This document shows positions 23,647 through 33,876 of a stretch of 64,000 bases of DNA, one piece after another. The DNA lies in the NCBI GenBank assembly GCA_039566865.1, contig CM076944.1:14778501-14842500 (forward strand), given 5' to 3'. Position numbers and translations under genes: made by a program. How positions within the stretch are numbered: the stretch's first letter is position 1; the number at the start of each line of letters is the position of its first letter. Below the pieces are notes generated by a model, which searched no databases, was not told the DNA's origin, and saw only the letters and a program-made list of their open reading frames with translations. The stretch is from Aurelia coerulea (Eukaryota; Cnidaria; Scyphozoa; Semaeostomeae; Ulmaridae).

Positions 23647-23698
23647 GCCCCTCATAGCGGGAAAAGACCCAAGGTCATCGTGTTCCCACTATGAGGGA
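23647..23698 (-). promoter_or_regulatory. LINE A 3' UTR hairpin
   Basis: GTGCCCCTCATAGCGGGA pairs with TCCCACTATGAGGGACAC around a loop containing AAGGTCATC. The same structure with compensating differences occurs in A3 (about 46111-46173), and an analogous hairpin with different stem sequence sits in A2 (18206-18266). In several LINE families such 3' structures are recognised by the element's own RT; that role here is inferred. Confidence 0.6.
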
Positions 23699-23776
23699 CA
23701 CTTACAATAAACAATCCATTACAAAGAATATATACAACAAAATAAAAAAGGGGGGGGGTAGCTGCTGTTTGGAGTT

Positions 23777-24793
23777 TCACTTAAAGCGTTGAGTAGTCTT
23801 AATGTATAATATAGTGGCATCCATGATCATTCTATTGCTAATTATATTCAAGAGTGAACTGCCATATAAAAGGAGATTGCACAAGGCTGTTGTATCCATA
23901 TCAGTAATGTCCAGGGCAGGGATTTCTGAGAGATGACCAAAGAGATCTGCACGCATCAAATCAAACTCTGGGCAGTGCAGGAGATAGTGTTCATTGTCCT
24001 CTTTTCCAGTTCCACAACTACAAATCGGGTTTAGACAGTCAAAGTTATGCCGGAATCTATGTTCGTTTAATGCACTAAAATTCAAGCGAAGTTTTGTTAA
24101 AGATCTAACACCGTCAATGTCATGAATGTTATAAGTAGAGTTTCCTAATGGTCGTATGGCTGCAAGAAGTTTACGTTTGAATTCAGCAATGCTTACAGAA
24201 TGTTTTATATCATCACAAAGAAGATTCCATTCAAAAAGAGTATTTTGGAAATACGTATTCGAAAAACGGACAGTTCGCCCAAAATTTTGGTTGTAAGCGC
24301 GTGTTGCTCTGAGATTGTAGGTAAGTTCGCGTTCATCTGGAATTTCCGCAAACAAGTAATGAGGGGATTGTGACTTTTTCACATTGAAAAAATGACACAA
24401 ACGTCGATACCATCTTCTCTGATACAAGTTTTCCCAACCTAATTCCTCGTAGAGTCTTTGTCTACTCGTACCTCTCCATGCTCCAGTGACTGCCAGGGCA
24501 GCTGAATATTGAATATGCTCCAGTCTTTGAGTGAAAGCAGATTGCATTTCAGGATCATATCTATGATATATGATGTCTCCATAATCCAGGTGGGGCCTCA
24601 CATAGAGCTTATATATCTGATCGAGCACATTTCTAGAAACATATTTCGAAAGATATTTTATCATACCGATACCCCTTCTTGCTTTTAAACTAGCTTCTCG
24701 AATATGGCTTTCAAAATTTAATTTAGAGTCAAGAGTTAGTCCCAGGTGTTTGTGCTCGGATTTTGTATCTATCTCGTTGGATGCCAAAGACAA
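23777..24793 (-). pseudogene. LINE A1 ORF2 thumb and C-terminal domain
   Basis: This 3' segment of ORF2 follows a frameshift near 24770. It shows DTKSEHKHLGLTLDSKLNF, YVRPHLDYGDIIYHRYD, SAALAVTGAWRGTSRQRLYE, LGWENLYQRRWYRRLCHFF and then the Cys/His cluster CSCGTGKEDNEHYLLHC, ending LYGSSLLNI and TQRFK. These are the RT thumb and the post-RT zinc-knuckle-like domain of the CR1/L2 type. About 300 codons are free of stops, so decay is limited to a few frame lesions. Confidence 0.85.
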
Positions 24794-25533
24794 GGGGCGG
24801 ATGGGAAGGCTTACGTTTCTTGCAAGAAAAAATTACCTCTTCAGTTTTATCCGCATTGAACTGCATTTTCCATTGCCATGCCCACAAACGTAACGTCTCA
24901 AGGTCCCTATTTAAGTCCTCTGCAGCTCTATTGACTTCATTTACAACAGAAAAAAGAGATGTGTCATCCGCAAACATTCTCGCATCGGAGTGAACATTAT
25001 TATCGACAAGGTCATTTATGTACACTAGAAAAAACAATGGTCCTAATACTGAGCCTTGTGGCACTCCTGCAGATATTGATGCCCATTGTGAGCTTTTGCC
25101 ATTCAGCACTACACGCTGTTTTCGATTTGCCAAATAATTCCGAATCAACGAGAGAAGGTTTCCATCTATGCCACTGCATTGCAATTTGTATAGTAAACCC
25201 TCATGCCAGACCCTATCAAATGCCTTCGACAAGTCAAGAAAGACAGCTCTAGTTTCATGGCTGGGAATTTCTTCGAACGCACTGTAGATCTTGTGAGTTA
25301 TAGATAATAACTGATTAATTGTCGAGTCACCTGGTCGAAAGCCAGACTGTCTTGAAGTTATAAGTCCATTTTCGTTAAGATGTCCGTATATTCCATCAAA
25401 TAATATTTTTTCAAAGACTTTTCCGAAAATTGGTAACAGTGAGATGGGTCGATAATTTTTTTTGTTTTGCCTGCTTTCTTTTTTGTGCACTGGAATAATA
25501 TTGGCTTTCTTCCAGACAGATGGATAGATTCCT
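24764..25533 (-). pseudogene. LINE A1 ORF2 reverse transcriptase core
   Basis: This is the RT palm and fingers: GIYPSVWKKANIIPVHKK, NYRPISLLPIFGKVFEKIL, SGFRPGDSTINQL, AVFLDLSKAFDRVWHEGLL, GVPQGSVLGPLFFLVYINDL and the catalytic FADDTSLF, with NADKTEEVIFSCKKRK following. Catalytic Asp residues are present, so only frame breaks and the MITE disable it. The upstream part of the listed open frame (25543-25712) belongs to the inserted MITE and is not element protein. Confidence 0.85.
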
Positions 25534-25542
25534 GTCTCAAGG

Positions 25543-26143
25543 AACAAGAGCAAATTTTGTAATACAATAGCAAAAGTTGCGTTTGATTGACACCTCAATT
25601 CAAAGCGATTAGCGGCTGCAGACAAAGGAAATTCTCTCAACCAATAATTCAAAACAAACAAAGCCGCAAAAGTTTCCCCAAATCTGGTAGGGCAAACTCT
25701 CGCCTTGTGCAAGCGAAAGATGGTTTTTAAGGGAAGTTATGTGCTTATAGCAAAAGAAGAAGGGTAAATCTAAAGTTCTGTCGCATAGATTATATGTATT
25801 TGATTCAGGAGCGGAGCAGAAGGCATTGTAATTCTCGCGTCTTTAGGGCTTAAAATAAAACGATTACAAAACAGCTCCTAAATCAAATAAACATAATCTA
25901 AGTGACAGAACTTTAGATTTACCCTTCTTCTTTTGCTATAAGCACATAACTTCCCTTAAAAACCATCTTTCGCTTGCACAAGGCGAGAGTTTGCCCTACC
26001 AGTTTTGGGGAAACTTTTGCGGCTTTGTTTGTTTTGAATTACTGGTTGAGAGAATTTCCTTTGTCTGCAGCCGCTAATCGCTTTGAATTGAGGTGTCAAT
26101 CAAACGCAACTGTTGCTATTGTATTACAAAATCTGCTCTTGTT
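25543..26143. mobile_element. 601-bp Mutator-like foldback MITE, 9-bp TSD
   Basis: The ends AACAAGAGCAAATTTTGTAA and its near-perfect complement are flanked by the 9-bp word GTCTCAAGG (25534-25542; 26144-26152), which occurs once in the LINE reading frame. Arms of about 270 bp pair almost perfectly around a loop of about 60 bp (about 25815-25870). TSD length and terminal word agree with element Z (11700-37817), so both belong to one Mutator-like family. No transposase is encoded. Confidence 0.9.
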
Positions 26144-26152
26144 GTCTCAAGG

Positions 26153-27390
26153 CATTTTTCAAAGATCAGGCACAGGGGCTCCACAATTGAGCTATCGCAT
26201 ATCTTTATCATGAAAACAGAGATATTGTCACATCCACTTGCTTTTTTAGAATCTAGAGCGCGAATCAGTTGAAGAACTTTTTCCCTATCAATATTCATGT
26301 TTTCTAAGACAGAGTTACATCTTGGCCGGAAATTAGGAAGAGAACTCCCCGTTGCTATCATACAGCATTGCTTTACAAAATAGTCGTTTAAAATGTTAGC
26401 TTTGGTTTGAACGTTCGTCACAAATAGTCCATTTTCCAGCAAAGGAGGGATATTTGAGACTTTTTTCTTATTGATTAACCTGTTTAGGGTGGCCCAATAG
26501 GTTTTAATGCCTTGGTTAGGATCAGACAATTTTCTTCCAAGGTGCAAGTAATAGCTTTCTTTTTCATGAATAATCATTTTGAATGTTCTATTTCGTGTTT
26601 CCTTAACTAGGTTCCAGTCCTCTTGCCTTCTTCCACGCTGCACAAACTTTCTATAAACTCTGTGTTTACGCTTGATCGCAGATTTTAGCTCCGGTGTTAT
26701 CCATGGTGGATCTTTATCATTACATTTTATGATTTTGTTAGGTATATGCGACGAAAGAGTAGAATGCAGGGCACTGGTGAAAACCTCCGCCATTTCTTCG
26801 GACCCTAGGCCATTAAATCGCGAATTCCAGTCAACGCAGTTCAGTATATCTCTGATTGTGCCGGTGTCGGCTTTTGAATAATCCCAGATCGTTCTTTTAT
26901 ATGGAGGTGGAGTGGGTAAAGAATAGTTTAGTTTACCATAAATCAGTTGATGCTGGCAGTGTTCATCTAAGGAAGGATGAACCCCGGATTCCACAAACAT
27001 GTTGGGTTGGTCGGTTATAATAAGGTCAATACAGGACATTCCTTCGCCTCGAATATTGGTGGGTTCATCAATCAACTGGTAAAGGTTATTCATTTCCATT
27101 AGCTCATCCAAAGCAGTTCCCTCGGGGTTTTCAACATCATTATCCCACCACTGAGATGACCTACAATTAAAATCTCCAGTCAAGACCAGAGAATGATATC
27201 TTTCCCTTCGAAGCTGATCGAGAGTCGCCTGCAGTTGATTGATAAACTCCTCAAATTGATCACTGGTTTGGCTAGGACTACGGTATACAGTAATGAAAAA
27301 TATTTTCTTTCGCGCAAAAGTTATTTCAGCAACGATCATTTCTTGCAGTAATTCCGTTTGATTGGCAAACCCTCTCGAAAATACAAGCAC
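26153..27390 (-). pseudogene. LINE A1 ORF2 endonuclease C-half and RT N-terminus
   Basis: The frame carries the second half of the APE-type endonuclease that nicks target DNA: FFITVYRSPSQ, LTGDFNCRSSQW (GDFN catalytic block), SCIDLIITDQP, and SLDEHCQHQLI, where the usual SDH motif appears as DEH. A linker rich in basic residues follows (PPWITPELKSAIKRKHRVYRK). The RT begins with ALDSKKASGCDNIS and is cut by the MITE at 26143. The join to the upstream frame at about 27340-27390 requires a frameshift. Confidence 0.85.
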
Positions 27391-28118
27391 ACTCCCCCAG
27401 TTTTGGTATTGCTTGGGTGATCATTACGATAAATTTCTTTACTATAGCCCTCAATGCAGATTTCTTCATTACCAATAGTAGAGTCTAACATGGATTCTGA
27501 GATCGCAATTATATCATTTTTGTAAATTGAATCATAGGCCTCGATTAGTGGAATTTTGACATTACCTCTAGCACAAATACTATTCAAGTTCCAATGAAAA
27601 AACTTCAGGCACTTATTGATTTGAGGGCCAGGATTTGTTTCTATATCAGCAGAAAGCAATAAAAGAAAGTCCCATGGGAAGCGGTCTCCAAGATTAATGG
27701 ATTCCAGGAACCTGCATATAATGCGTACAAAACATTTTGCAAAACAACCAAGATTTTTTTGCGGTAATACATAGTTTTCAATGCCGAACAAGAATCTCTT
27801 TTCATAAGGCCAAACAAAAAAATAAAAGACAAAATAAAATGTAACCATTGCATAGGATGTTGTTTTCGTGTAAACGAATATAAAATCGTGAAATTCGTGT
27901 TTAACCATGTCAGGGGGAATAAGAGAAAAGAACGAGGCAATCAAGATCGATGGCAACAGCGTGAACACTGATACCCACATAAAGAGGTACAAGTAGACAA
28001 AAGAGCAAAGCATTGTCCGGAACAATTCTGCACAAGGAATAATATGAGAAACAATTGTTGTGTGCCTAAACCTGAAAAGCGCAATTCCTGCACGCCACTC
28101 ACTGGTTCCTATGGGCAT
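27336..28118 (-). pseudogene. LINE A1 ORF2 N-terminus with hydrophobic leader and 2A-like motif
   Basis: The start at MPIGTSEWRAGIA is supported by the same N-terminus in copy A2 (19430). Residues about 36-67 and 88-104 are strongly hydrophobic (YLYLFMWVSVFTLL; YFVFYFFVW). DIETNPGP follows at residues 158-165 (27624-27647), preceded by LLLLSA. This matches the 2A consensus D(V/I)ExNPGP, known to make ribosomes skip a peptide bond and reported in APE-type LINEs. The endonuclease then begins with FFHWNLNSI and IAISESMLD. Whether the motif is active here is untested. Confidence 0.85.
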
Positions 28119-28618
28119 TTAATGCTCGCTGTATCTCTTTGATCATTCTCAGATTCCTTTAAATTTGAAAAGGGGCTTGCCAAGCAATAGGGGTATCGAA
28201 TCAATTTACAGCAGCTGAAACAAAGGGAGGAACAAAAAAACATATTGAATACACGAAAGAAAGAAAGTAATAAAAAATATGTTGAACTTTTCACTTGGGA
28301 GCTCGACAAATCGAGTCACGATCGAAGCTGCAGCAGGGGACTGTTTTAGGCAGTTTGAACAAAGAACTCGAATCAATTGTGGTGATGGTTACTGGTAAAA
28401 AACAAAAACAAGCTTGAGTACCGTCCCATGAAAAAAGGGAACAACAAAATGGCTGAAATGCCCACAGTAAAGCAGAATATCTACAAATTTTATATAATAG
28501 ATGAGGTTGCTTGTAATACCGAATTGCGACCATACGGAAATAAGGGCTATTCTATGCACAACGGTTTATATAAACAACGACGAAAGATGACAGTTATATG
28601 GGTTCATGTAAGAGGTCC

Positions 28619-29422
28619 TTACGATTCTGAGACTGCAGTAGCCTCTGCAGCATCATCATCATCTGTAGCATCATTATCTGCAGCAGCATCATTGCTCTGA
28701 TTAGGATGGCTTTCAGGGTCACTTTCCTCATCATGTCTTCGAATTATATCCATCAAGTCCTCTTCACTGTTAAAATGCTCAAATACGTCTCCAATCTTGA
28801 CACTCAATCGACAATTTACATCTGCAAATGCAAAACCCAATTCCTTTTCCTCAAGGAAAGACGTTACCTTCTGGATTATGTCTATTCTACGTTTGGTTAA
28901 GTCCAGCTTTATCCTGTATTTGGGGCATTTTTTCCTTGCTCGATACACCAAAGTTCTATGTCGCCATGTTGTGAAACGCACAATGACCTGATGTATTTTC
29001 TTTCCTTTCACGATCCTTGGTGAGCCAATCCTATGTGCACGGTCTATCACTGCATCAGGGACATCGACCTCTAATTCTTTGAATACATTCTTCACCTTCT
29101 CTAAGCACATTTCACTTGTTTCACTTTCTCCTTCAGCCACTGGAGGTATGCCGTTGATTCTGAGACACAAACGTCGGTTGTACTGCTCATTATCATCCAG
29201 ATTATTTTGAAGTTGAGCAATATGCCGTTCCATAATCACGATTTTAGATTCTAGCATTTCGATTTTGTCATTCTGTTTCTTTATAGTTGCATGTAAATTA
29301 TCAATGCATTCCTTCGTTGCCATTTCTTTCTTTAATTCGGCAAACTTTTCATCAAAATATGCCTGATAAGCTTCAGCATTTTGATTTTGACGTGCGCCTG
29401 CACGAGCACCTGCCGACTTCAT
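28619..29422 (-). CDS. LINE A1 ORF1, RNA-binding protein
   Basis: A 267-codon uninterrupted frame begins MKSAGARAGARQ and precedes ORF2 by about 500 bp. Residues about 20-80 are heptad-like and charged (FDEKFAELKKEM; LESKIVIMERHIAQLQNNL), consistent with a coiled coil. From about residue 83 NRRLCLRINGIPPV and DRAHRIGSP resemble the RRM-type domain of L1-like ORF1 proteins, followed by VIVRFTTWRHR and a basic stretch. The C-terminus is acidic (about residues 225-267). In relatives this protein trimerises and coats element RNA. It is the only LINE ORF in the window that looks complete. No CCHC knuckle is seen. Confidence 0.85.
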   Translation of the reverse strand: MKSAGARAGARQNQNAEAYQAYFDEKFAELKKEMATKECIDNLHATIKKQNDKIEMLESKIVIMERHIAQLQNNLDDNEQYNRRLCLRINGIPPVAEGESETSEMCLEKVKNVFKELEVDVPDAVIDRAHRIGSPRIVKGKKIHQVIVRFTTWRHRTLVYRARKKCPKYRIKLDLTKRRIDIIQKVTSFLEEKELGFAFADVNCRLSVKIGDVFEHFNSEEDLMDIIRRHDEESDPESHPNQSNDAAADNDATDDDDAAEATAVSES

Positions 29423-30342
29423 CTCGATGTAGGCGTGGCGTGGCCTAACAGTAAAGCGGTCAAGTGTCTTTTAAATCGTTTCTTTATAGCGATAAACAGC
29501 ACAAGATACCCAAAGAAGCTTCCAAAGTTAAACCTGATACCTTTCGTCCAAAGCTCATATCATGTCACCACTTTCAAATAACGTTTATGCCATATATTTC
29601 CCACTGCTACATCAGAGCTAAAAAAGCATGACCGCTCTGACCGCTCTGACCTCGTGAAAAAATCACCATTTTGCGGGTTCTTTTGGTCTCCTTTTACATA
29701 GACTAAATTAATCGCACAAATGACGTCACAAGAATCGGCTAATTTCTGCCAAAATATCACTCCAAAATCGTTATTTTCAATAAAATGATATTTTATCACC
29801 ATTTTTGTTGACAAACTGAACCAAAAACTGCATAAAGTTCATGCAAAATCTTCATTAAACTTGAATTCAACTTGGAAGCCTGATTTTCACAGATTTTCAG
29901 CTTTGTGACGTCACTGTGACGTCACAAGGTGTGGCAGTCACACCCAAATTAAGCTACAAGCTGCAAATTACCTGTTCTATAACTGTGCCAAGTTGTATTG
30001 AATTCGGATGCGTCTAAGGCAGTTTTCAGAGGGGGGTGGAAAGCACCCCCGCCCCCCATAAATGGTAGCTCGAAAAAAGCCCATATGGATTAGGGTTAAA
30101 GCTAAGGGGCGAATCACTCTGTCAAAATATCGTACAGCTTTGCTAAAATGCCGGTCAAAGTCCTTTTTCCAACATAAATCCATAAAAAATCCCTTAAAAT
30201 CCTTTTCAGAAGAATAATACACCCCTCGGTAATAATAAATTTATGAACTAGCATCCCAAGGAAATTTTCGAGTGAATTCCTTTTCTTGGTTCAGAATGCC
30301 TCTCTTCATCCCATATCTACCAGACAAAAATTTGAAACTTCA

Positions 30343-30515
30343 GAGGGAATGTAAGCAAAAACGTGGCTCAAGCCACTTTGCGGTCAAAGTCTAGCCAATC
30401 AGATATCAAAATTTCATGTTGACTTAAATTACCCAAATATGGCACGGCACATGCAACGGCCTGTTGTTTTGGTAATGTTATTTTTGTCAAAGGCTTGTAT
30501 ATGCATAGATTTCCT
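30343..30515. mobile_element. TTAA-type short MITE, copy 1
   Basis: The segment starting GAGGGAATGTAAGC and ending ATGCATAGATTTCCT is followed by TTAA. It matches a second copy at 45550-45692 across its length, including GTGGCTCAAGCCACTT and GCGGTCAAA. The left flank TTCA may be a decayed TTAA. Confidence 0.65.
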
Positions 30516-30871
30516 TTAAAATTATACAAGATTTATGCAAAGTGTAGGTTGTCATAGGTCCTATCGTTGAGTAGATATTTTGATAAAAGCCTCAAAGCAC
30601 ACGCTGAACAGTAATTGCAAGCAACCTTTACTATTGCTGCAAAGCTGCCCCTTGTTCACCATCAGTGTTCACTCTCGATTGTAATAATTTCTTTTACTAA
30701 GTTTACTAACACGGAAGGATTCAATTGTAGGGATCTCCATCATTCGAAAATTAAAATCAGATAAACAAACTCTCTTATTTTGCAAAAGGGGCCTTTTCCA
30801 GCAAAAAGGGACCCTATTTTCAAAATTGCATTTATGACTGTAGTAATGTTAAATTTCTGCCAAGATAGAAC

Positions 30872-31081
30872 CAGAGATGGCGCCACGGAAGAAATGCTAG
30901 GGGGCAAATACTGTCAGAGTGCCGACAGTGAGCGAAGCGAGAAAATATTTATGAAACCACGCCTTTCAAGTTCCATTCAAGTTCACTGAGATGGCACTAT
31001 TTTCAAAATTTTAAGTGCCAATGGGGGGCTTGATGAAGTCGTGGGGGCTTCTGCCCCCGTGCCTCCCAGGCGCCATCCCTG
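30872..31081. mobile_element. 210-bp hAT-like MITE, 8-bp TSD
   Basis: Termini CAGAGATGGCGCC and GGCGCCATCCCTG are inverted. Flanks GATAGAAC (30864-30871) and GATAGAGC (31082-31089) differ at one base, giving an 8-bp TSD characteristic of hAT elements. Internal sequence includes GGGGGCTTCTGCCCCC. Confidence 0.75.
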
Positions 31082-31444
31082 GATAGAGCCAACGCTCGTG
31101 CAGCAGAATACATCCAATCGATTTCTAAATCCCAAGTCAGTGCGAAAAACTCGTTGACAAAATATTAAGAAACTCACATTTTGCTCTGAACACAGGAATG
31201 ACACGAATGTGTAAAAAATCCAGAGGCAAAGTAAAAGCTTTTTGCAAACGTTTTAAGTCATAACTCTTCAAAAACTTCATCGTAACCTATCGAGTTGAAT
31301 AGCACACCCGGTAAATAAACACTTTCTCGGTGCTGGAGTTTCTTATTTTTGGCGATCTGAGTGTCGAGTTTCTTAAAAGCGGTTTCTTATAAAAATACTT
31401 GCAATCAAAATATGCAGGCGTACCAATATTCAGGAATTTGGAAG

Positions 31445-32205
31445 CAAGTTCAGTTATGGTTATTTGTGTCACTTTCGATGCCAGTTGGACCACTTTGGTG
31501 ACAATATTTTGAAAAACCTTCTTCATATTCGTAATCAGCATTTTTGAAATAGGCTCTTTACTAATTTTGAGTTAATTCTACGCAATTTAAAGTTTTGGTC
31601 ATTTGTGCCACTTTGTGTGCCATTTGGACCATTTTGGTGACAATATCTTCAAAATGTTTGTTCATATTCGTAATCAGCATGTTGGAAATAGGCTCGTTAC
31701 TAATTTTAAGATAATTCCATGCCATTTAAATTTTTGGTCATTTGTGCCACTTTTTGTGCCATTTGGACAATTTTGGGACAATATTTTCAAAATATTTGTT
31801 CATATTCGTAATCAGCATGTTTGAAATAGGCTGTTTACTAATTTTGAGACAATTCTATGCAATCTAAATTTTTTGTCATTAATGCCACTTTGTGTGCCAT
31901 TTGGACCAATGTGGTGACAATATTTTCAAAATCTTTGTTCATATTCTCATAATCAGCATGTTTGAAATAGGCTCTTTCCTAATCTTGAGATAATTCTATG
32001 CAATTTAAATTTTGGGTCATTTGTGCCACTTTGTGTGCCATTTGGACCACTCTGGGGACAACATTTTCAAACTCTTTGTTCATATTCGTAATCAGCATGT
32101 TTGAAATAGGCTCTTTACTAATTTTGAGTTAATTCTACGCAATTTAAAATTTCAATCATTTGTGCCACTTTGTGTGCCATTTGGACCACTTTGATGATAA
32201 ATTTT
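31445..32205. repeat. Tandem repeat with about 140-bp unit, about 5.5 copies
   Basis: Units containing TTTGTGCCACTTTGTGTGCC, GACAATATTTTCAAAAT, CATATTCGTAATCAGCATG and GAAATAGGCTCTTTACTAAT recur at about 31458, 31596, 31740, 31878, 32018 and 32155. Copies differ by scattered substitutions. No coding sense is seen. Confidence 0.9.
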
Positions 32206-32224
32206 TGTTGGTGGGACCCCAACT

Positions 32225-33670
32225 GGGACACAAAGGGGTACTCTCATCTCAAGTACCTTTAGAGTTGCCGTGAAATACCTTTAGTAGTACTCTGGAGTAC
32301 CTTTGGAGGTATTTTGAACTACCTTTAGGGGTTCACTAAAGTACCTTTAGAGTTGCTGTGAAATACCTTTAGTAGTACTCTGAAGTACCGTTGGAGGTAT
32401 TTTGAAGTACCTTTAGGGGTACTCTCAAGTACCTTTAGAGTTGCTGTGAAATACCTTTAGTAGTACTCTGAAGTACCTTTGGGGGTATTTTGAAGTACCT
32501 TCAGGGGTTCACTAAAGTACCTTTAGAGTTGCTGTGAAATACCTTTAGTAGTACTCTGAAAGGAATACTCTCAAGTACCTTTAGGGGCTCTCTGAAGTAC
32601 CTTTAAGGGTTCTCTGAAGTACCTTTAGTAGTGCTCTGAAAGGAATACTCTCGAGTACCTTTAGGGGCTCTCTGAAGTGCCTTTTAAGGGTTCTCTTAAG
32701 TACCTTTAGTAGTACTCTGAAAGGAATACTCGCAAGTACCTTTAGGGGCTCTCTGAAGTACCTTTAAGGGTACCTTTAGAGTTGCCGTGAAATACCTTTA
32801 GTAGTACTCTGGAGTACCTTTGGAGGTATTTTGAAGTACCTTTAGGGGTTCACTAAAGTACCTTTAGAGTTGCTGTGAAATACCTTTAGTAGTACTCTGC
32901 AGTACCTTTGAAGGTATTTTGAAGTACCTTTAGGGGTTCACTAAAGTACCTTTAGAGTTGCTGTGAAATACCTTTAGTAGTACTCTGAAGTACCTTTGGA
33001 GGTATTTTGAAGTACCTTTAGGGGTACTCTCAAGCGCCTTTAGAGTTGCTGTGAAATACCTTTAGTAGTACTCTGAAAGGAATACTCTCAAGTACCTTTA
33101 GGGGCTCTCTAAAGTACCTTTAAGGGCTCTCTAAAGTACCTTTAAGGGTTCTCTGAAGTACCTTTAGTAGTGCTCTGAAAGGAATACTCTCAAGTACCTT
33201 TAGGGGCTCTCTGAAGTACCTTTAAGGGCACTCTCTCAAGTACCTTCAGGGGTATTCGGAAGTACCTTTAGAAGTTCTCTCAAGTACCTTTAGAAGTTCT
33301 CTCAAGTACCTTTGGTAGTACTCTGAAGTACCTCTAGGGGCTCTCTGAATTACCTTTAGAAGAAATCTGAAGTACCTTTAAGCGCACTCTCAAGTACCTT
33401 TAGGGATATTCTGAAGTACCTTTAGAATAATTTTCAAGTACCTTTAGTAGTACTCTCAAGTACCTTTAGGAGGAACTTTGAAATACCTTCAGGGGTTCTT
33501 TGAAGTACCATTAGCAATACTACCAGGGGTTTTCTGAAGTACCTTTAGGGATATTCTGAAGTACTATACCTTGGGGTACTTCAAAGTACCCCTCGGTAGG
33601 GGTACTTCAAAGTACCTTTAGGGGTCCCAAATATGTATTTTGCTCAAGTACCCTAAAAGGTACTTTAAAG
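32225..33670. repeat. GTACCTTTAG minisatellite, about 1.4 kb
   Basis: The word AAGTACCTTTAG and variants recur roughly every 20-30 bases more than forty times, with higher-order blocks built of TTGCTGTGAAATACC and TAGTAGTACTCTGAA. It forms the right subterminal zone of X; a short inverted counterpart lies at 15390-15505. Confidence 0.9.
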
Positions 33671-33876
33671 ACCACCTTTTTTCTGTGAGAGTAGTAGTTA
33701 CGTGCAGTGGCATGTTCGTATTTCCTGTTTTATGTTGCCATGAGGTAGTCGTAGTTTTCGCTCCAACTGGTATTGTCTTAGTAGTAGGGTATGGTATTTT
33801 GTAAGTAATGTTGAAAATAATATGTATTGTAAGTTATTAAATGATGTATAAAAAAAAGAAAAAAAATCAGAGAGCT

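Larger units (their letters stand above)
23581..29660 (-). mobile_element. LINE A1, near full-length CR1/L2-like retrotransposon
   Basis: It is bounded by AATCACCATTTT at 23569-23580 and 29661-29672. On the minus strand the order is a 5' UTR (about 240 bp), ORF1 (29422-28619), a spacer of about 500 bp, ORF2 (28118-23777), a 3' UTR with a hairpin (CCCTCATAGCGGGA pairing with TCCCACTATGAGGG, 23647-23698) and poly(A) (23581-23596). ORF2 is broken by a frameshift near 27340-27390, a 601-bp MITE at 25543-26143 and a frameshift near 24770. Net of the MITE it is about 5.5 kb. Further copies are A2 (18140-20030) and A3 (46053-49142). Confidence 0.85.
23130..30095. mobile_element. TTAA-type element V carrying LINE A1
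   Basis: The left terminus CCCTAATCCACATGGGG (23130) and right terminus CCCATATGGATTAGGG (to 30095) are inverted, each flanked by TTAA (23126-23129; 30096-30099). TTAA duplication is typical of piggyBac and Kolobok groups. Just inside both ends are G/C-rich words that also pair (GGGTGGATTCCACCCC; GGTGGAAAGCACCCCC). Removing LINE A1 leaves about 0.9 kb, so V is a short non-autonomous element. Confidence 0.75.
15348..33692. mobile_element. Apparent 18-kb insertion X with GTAC-rich ends
   Basis: LINE B1's 3' UTR is broken at about 15347 and resumes at about 33693. At the two break points sit imperfect inverted ends: CTCACAGAAATAAGCTGGTT at the left and the complement of CTCACAGAAAAAAGGTGGTC at the right. 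Just inside both ends lie GTACTTT/AAAGTAC-rich repeats, about 120 bp at the left (15390-15505) and about 1.4 kb at the right (32225-33670). I could not identify a clean TSD. Net of W and V, about 6.1 kb is its own sequence, without a recognisable ORF. It could be a non-autonomous DNA element or a composite of several insertions. Confidence 0.5.
11783..33864 (+). mobile_element. LINE B1, 5'-truncated, split by LINE C1 and insertion X
   Basis: This LINE is bounded by the 12-bp duplication AATCAGAGAGCT at 11771-11782 and 33865-33876. The undisturbed target is readable in the opposite TIR of Z near 37724-37740. Its segments are 11783-12878 (RT), 14500-15347 (RT tail and 3' UTR) and 33693-33864 (3' end with an A-rich tail). 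The 3' UTR identity is supported by similarity of TATGTATTGTAA near 33820 to the tail of copy B2 near 48910. It starts within the RT domain, so it is 5' truncated. Confidence 0.8.

Noticed and set aside
32225..33670. CRISPR-like regular repeats
   Set aside because: Spacers between repeats are themselves repeats, not unique sequences, the period is irregular and no cas gene is present; the setting is eukaryotic transposon DNA.
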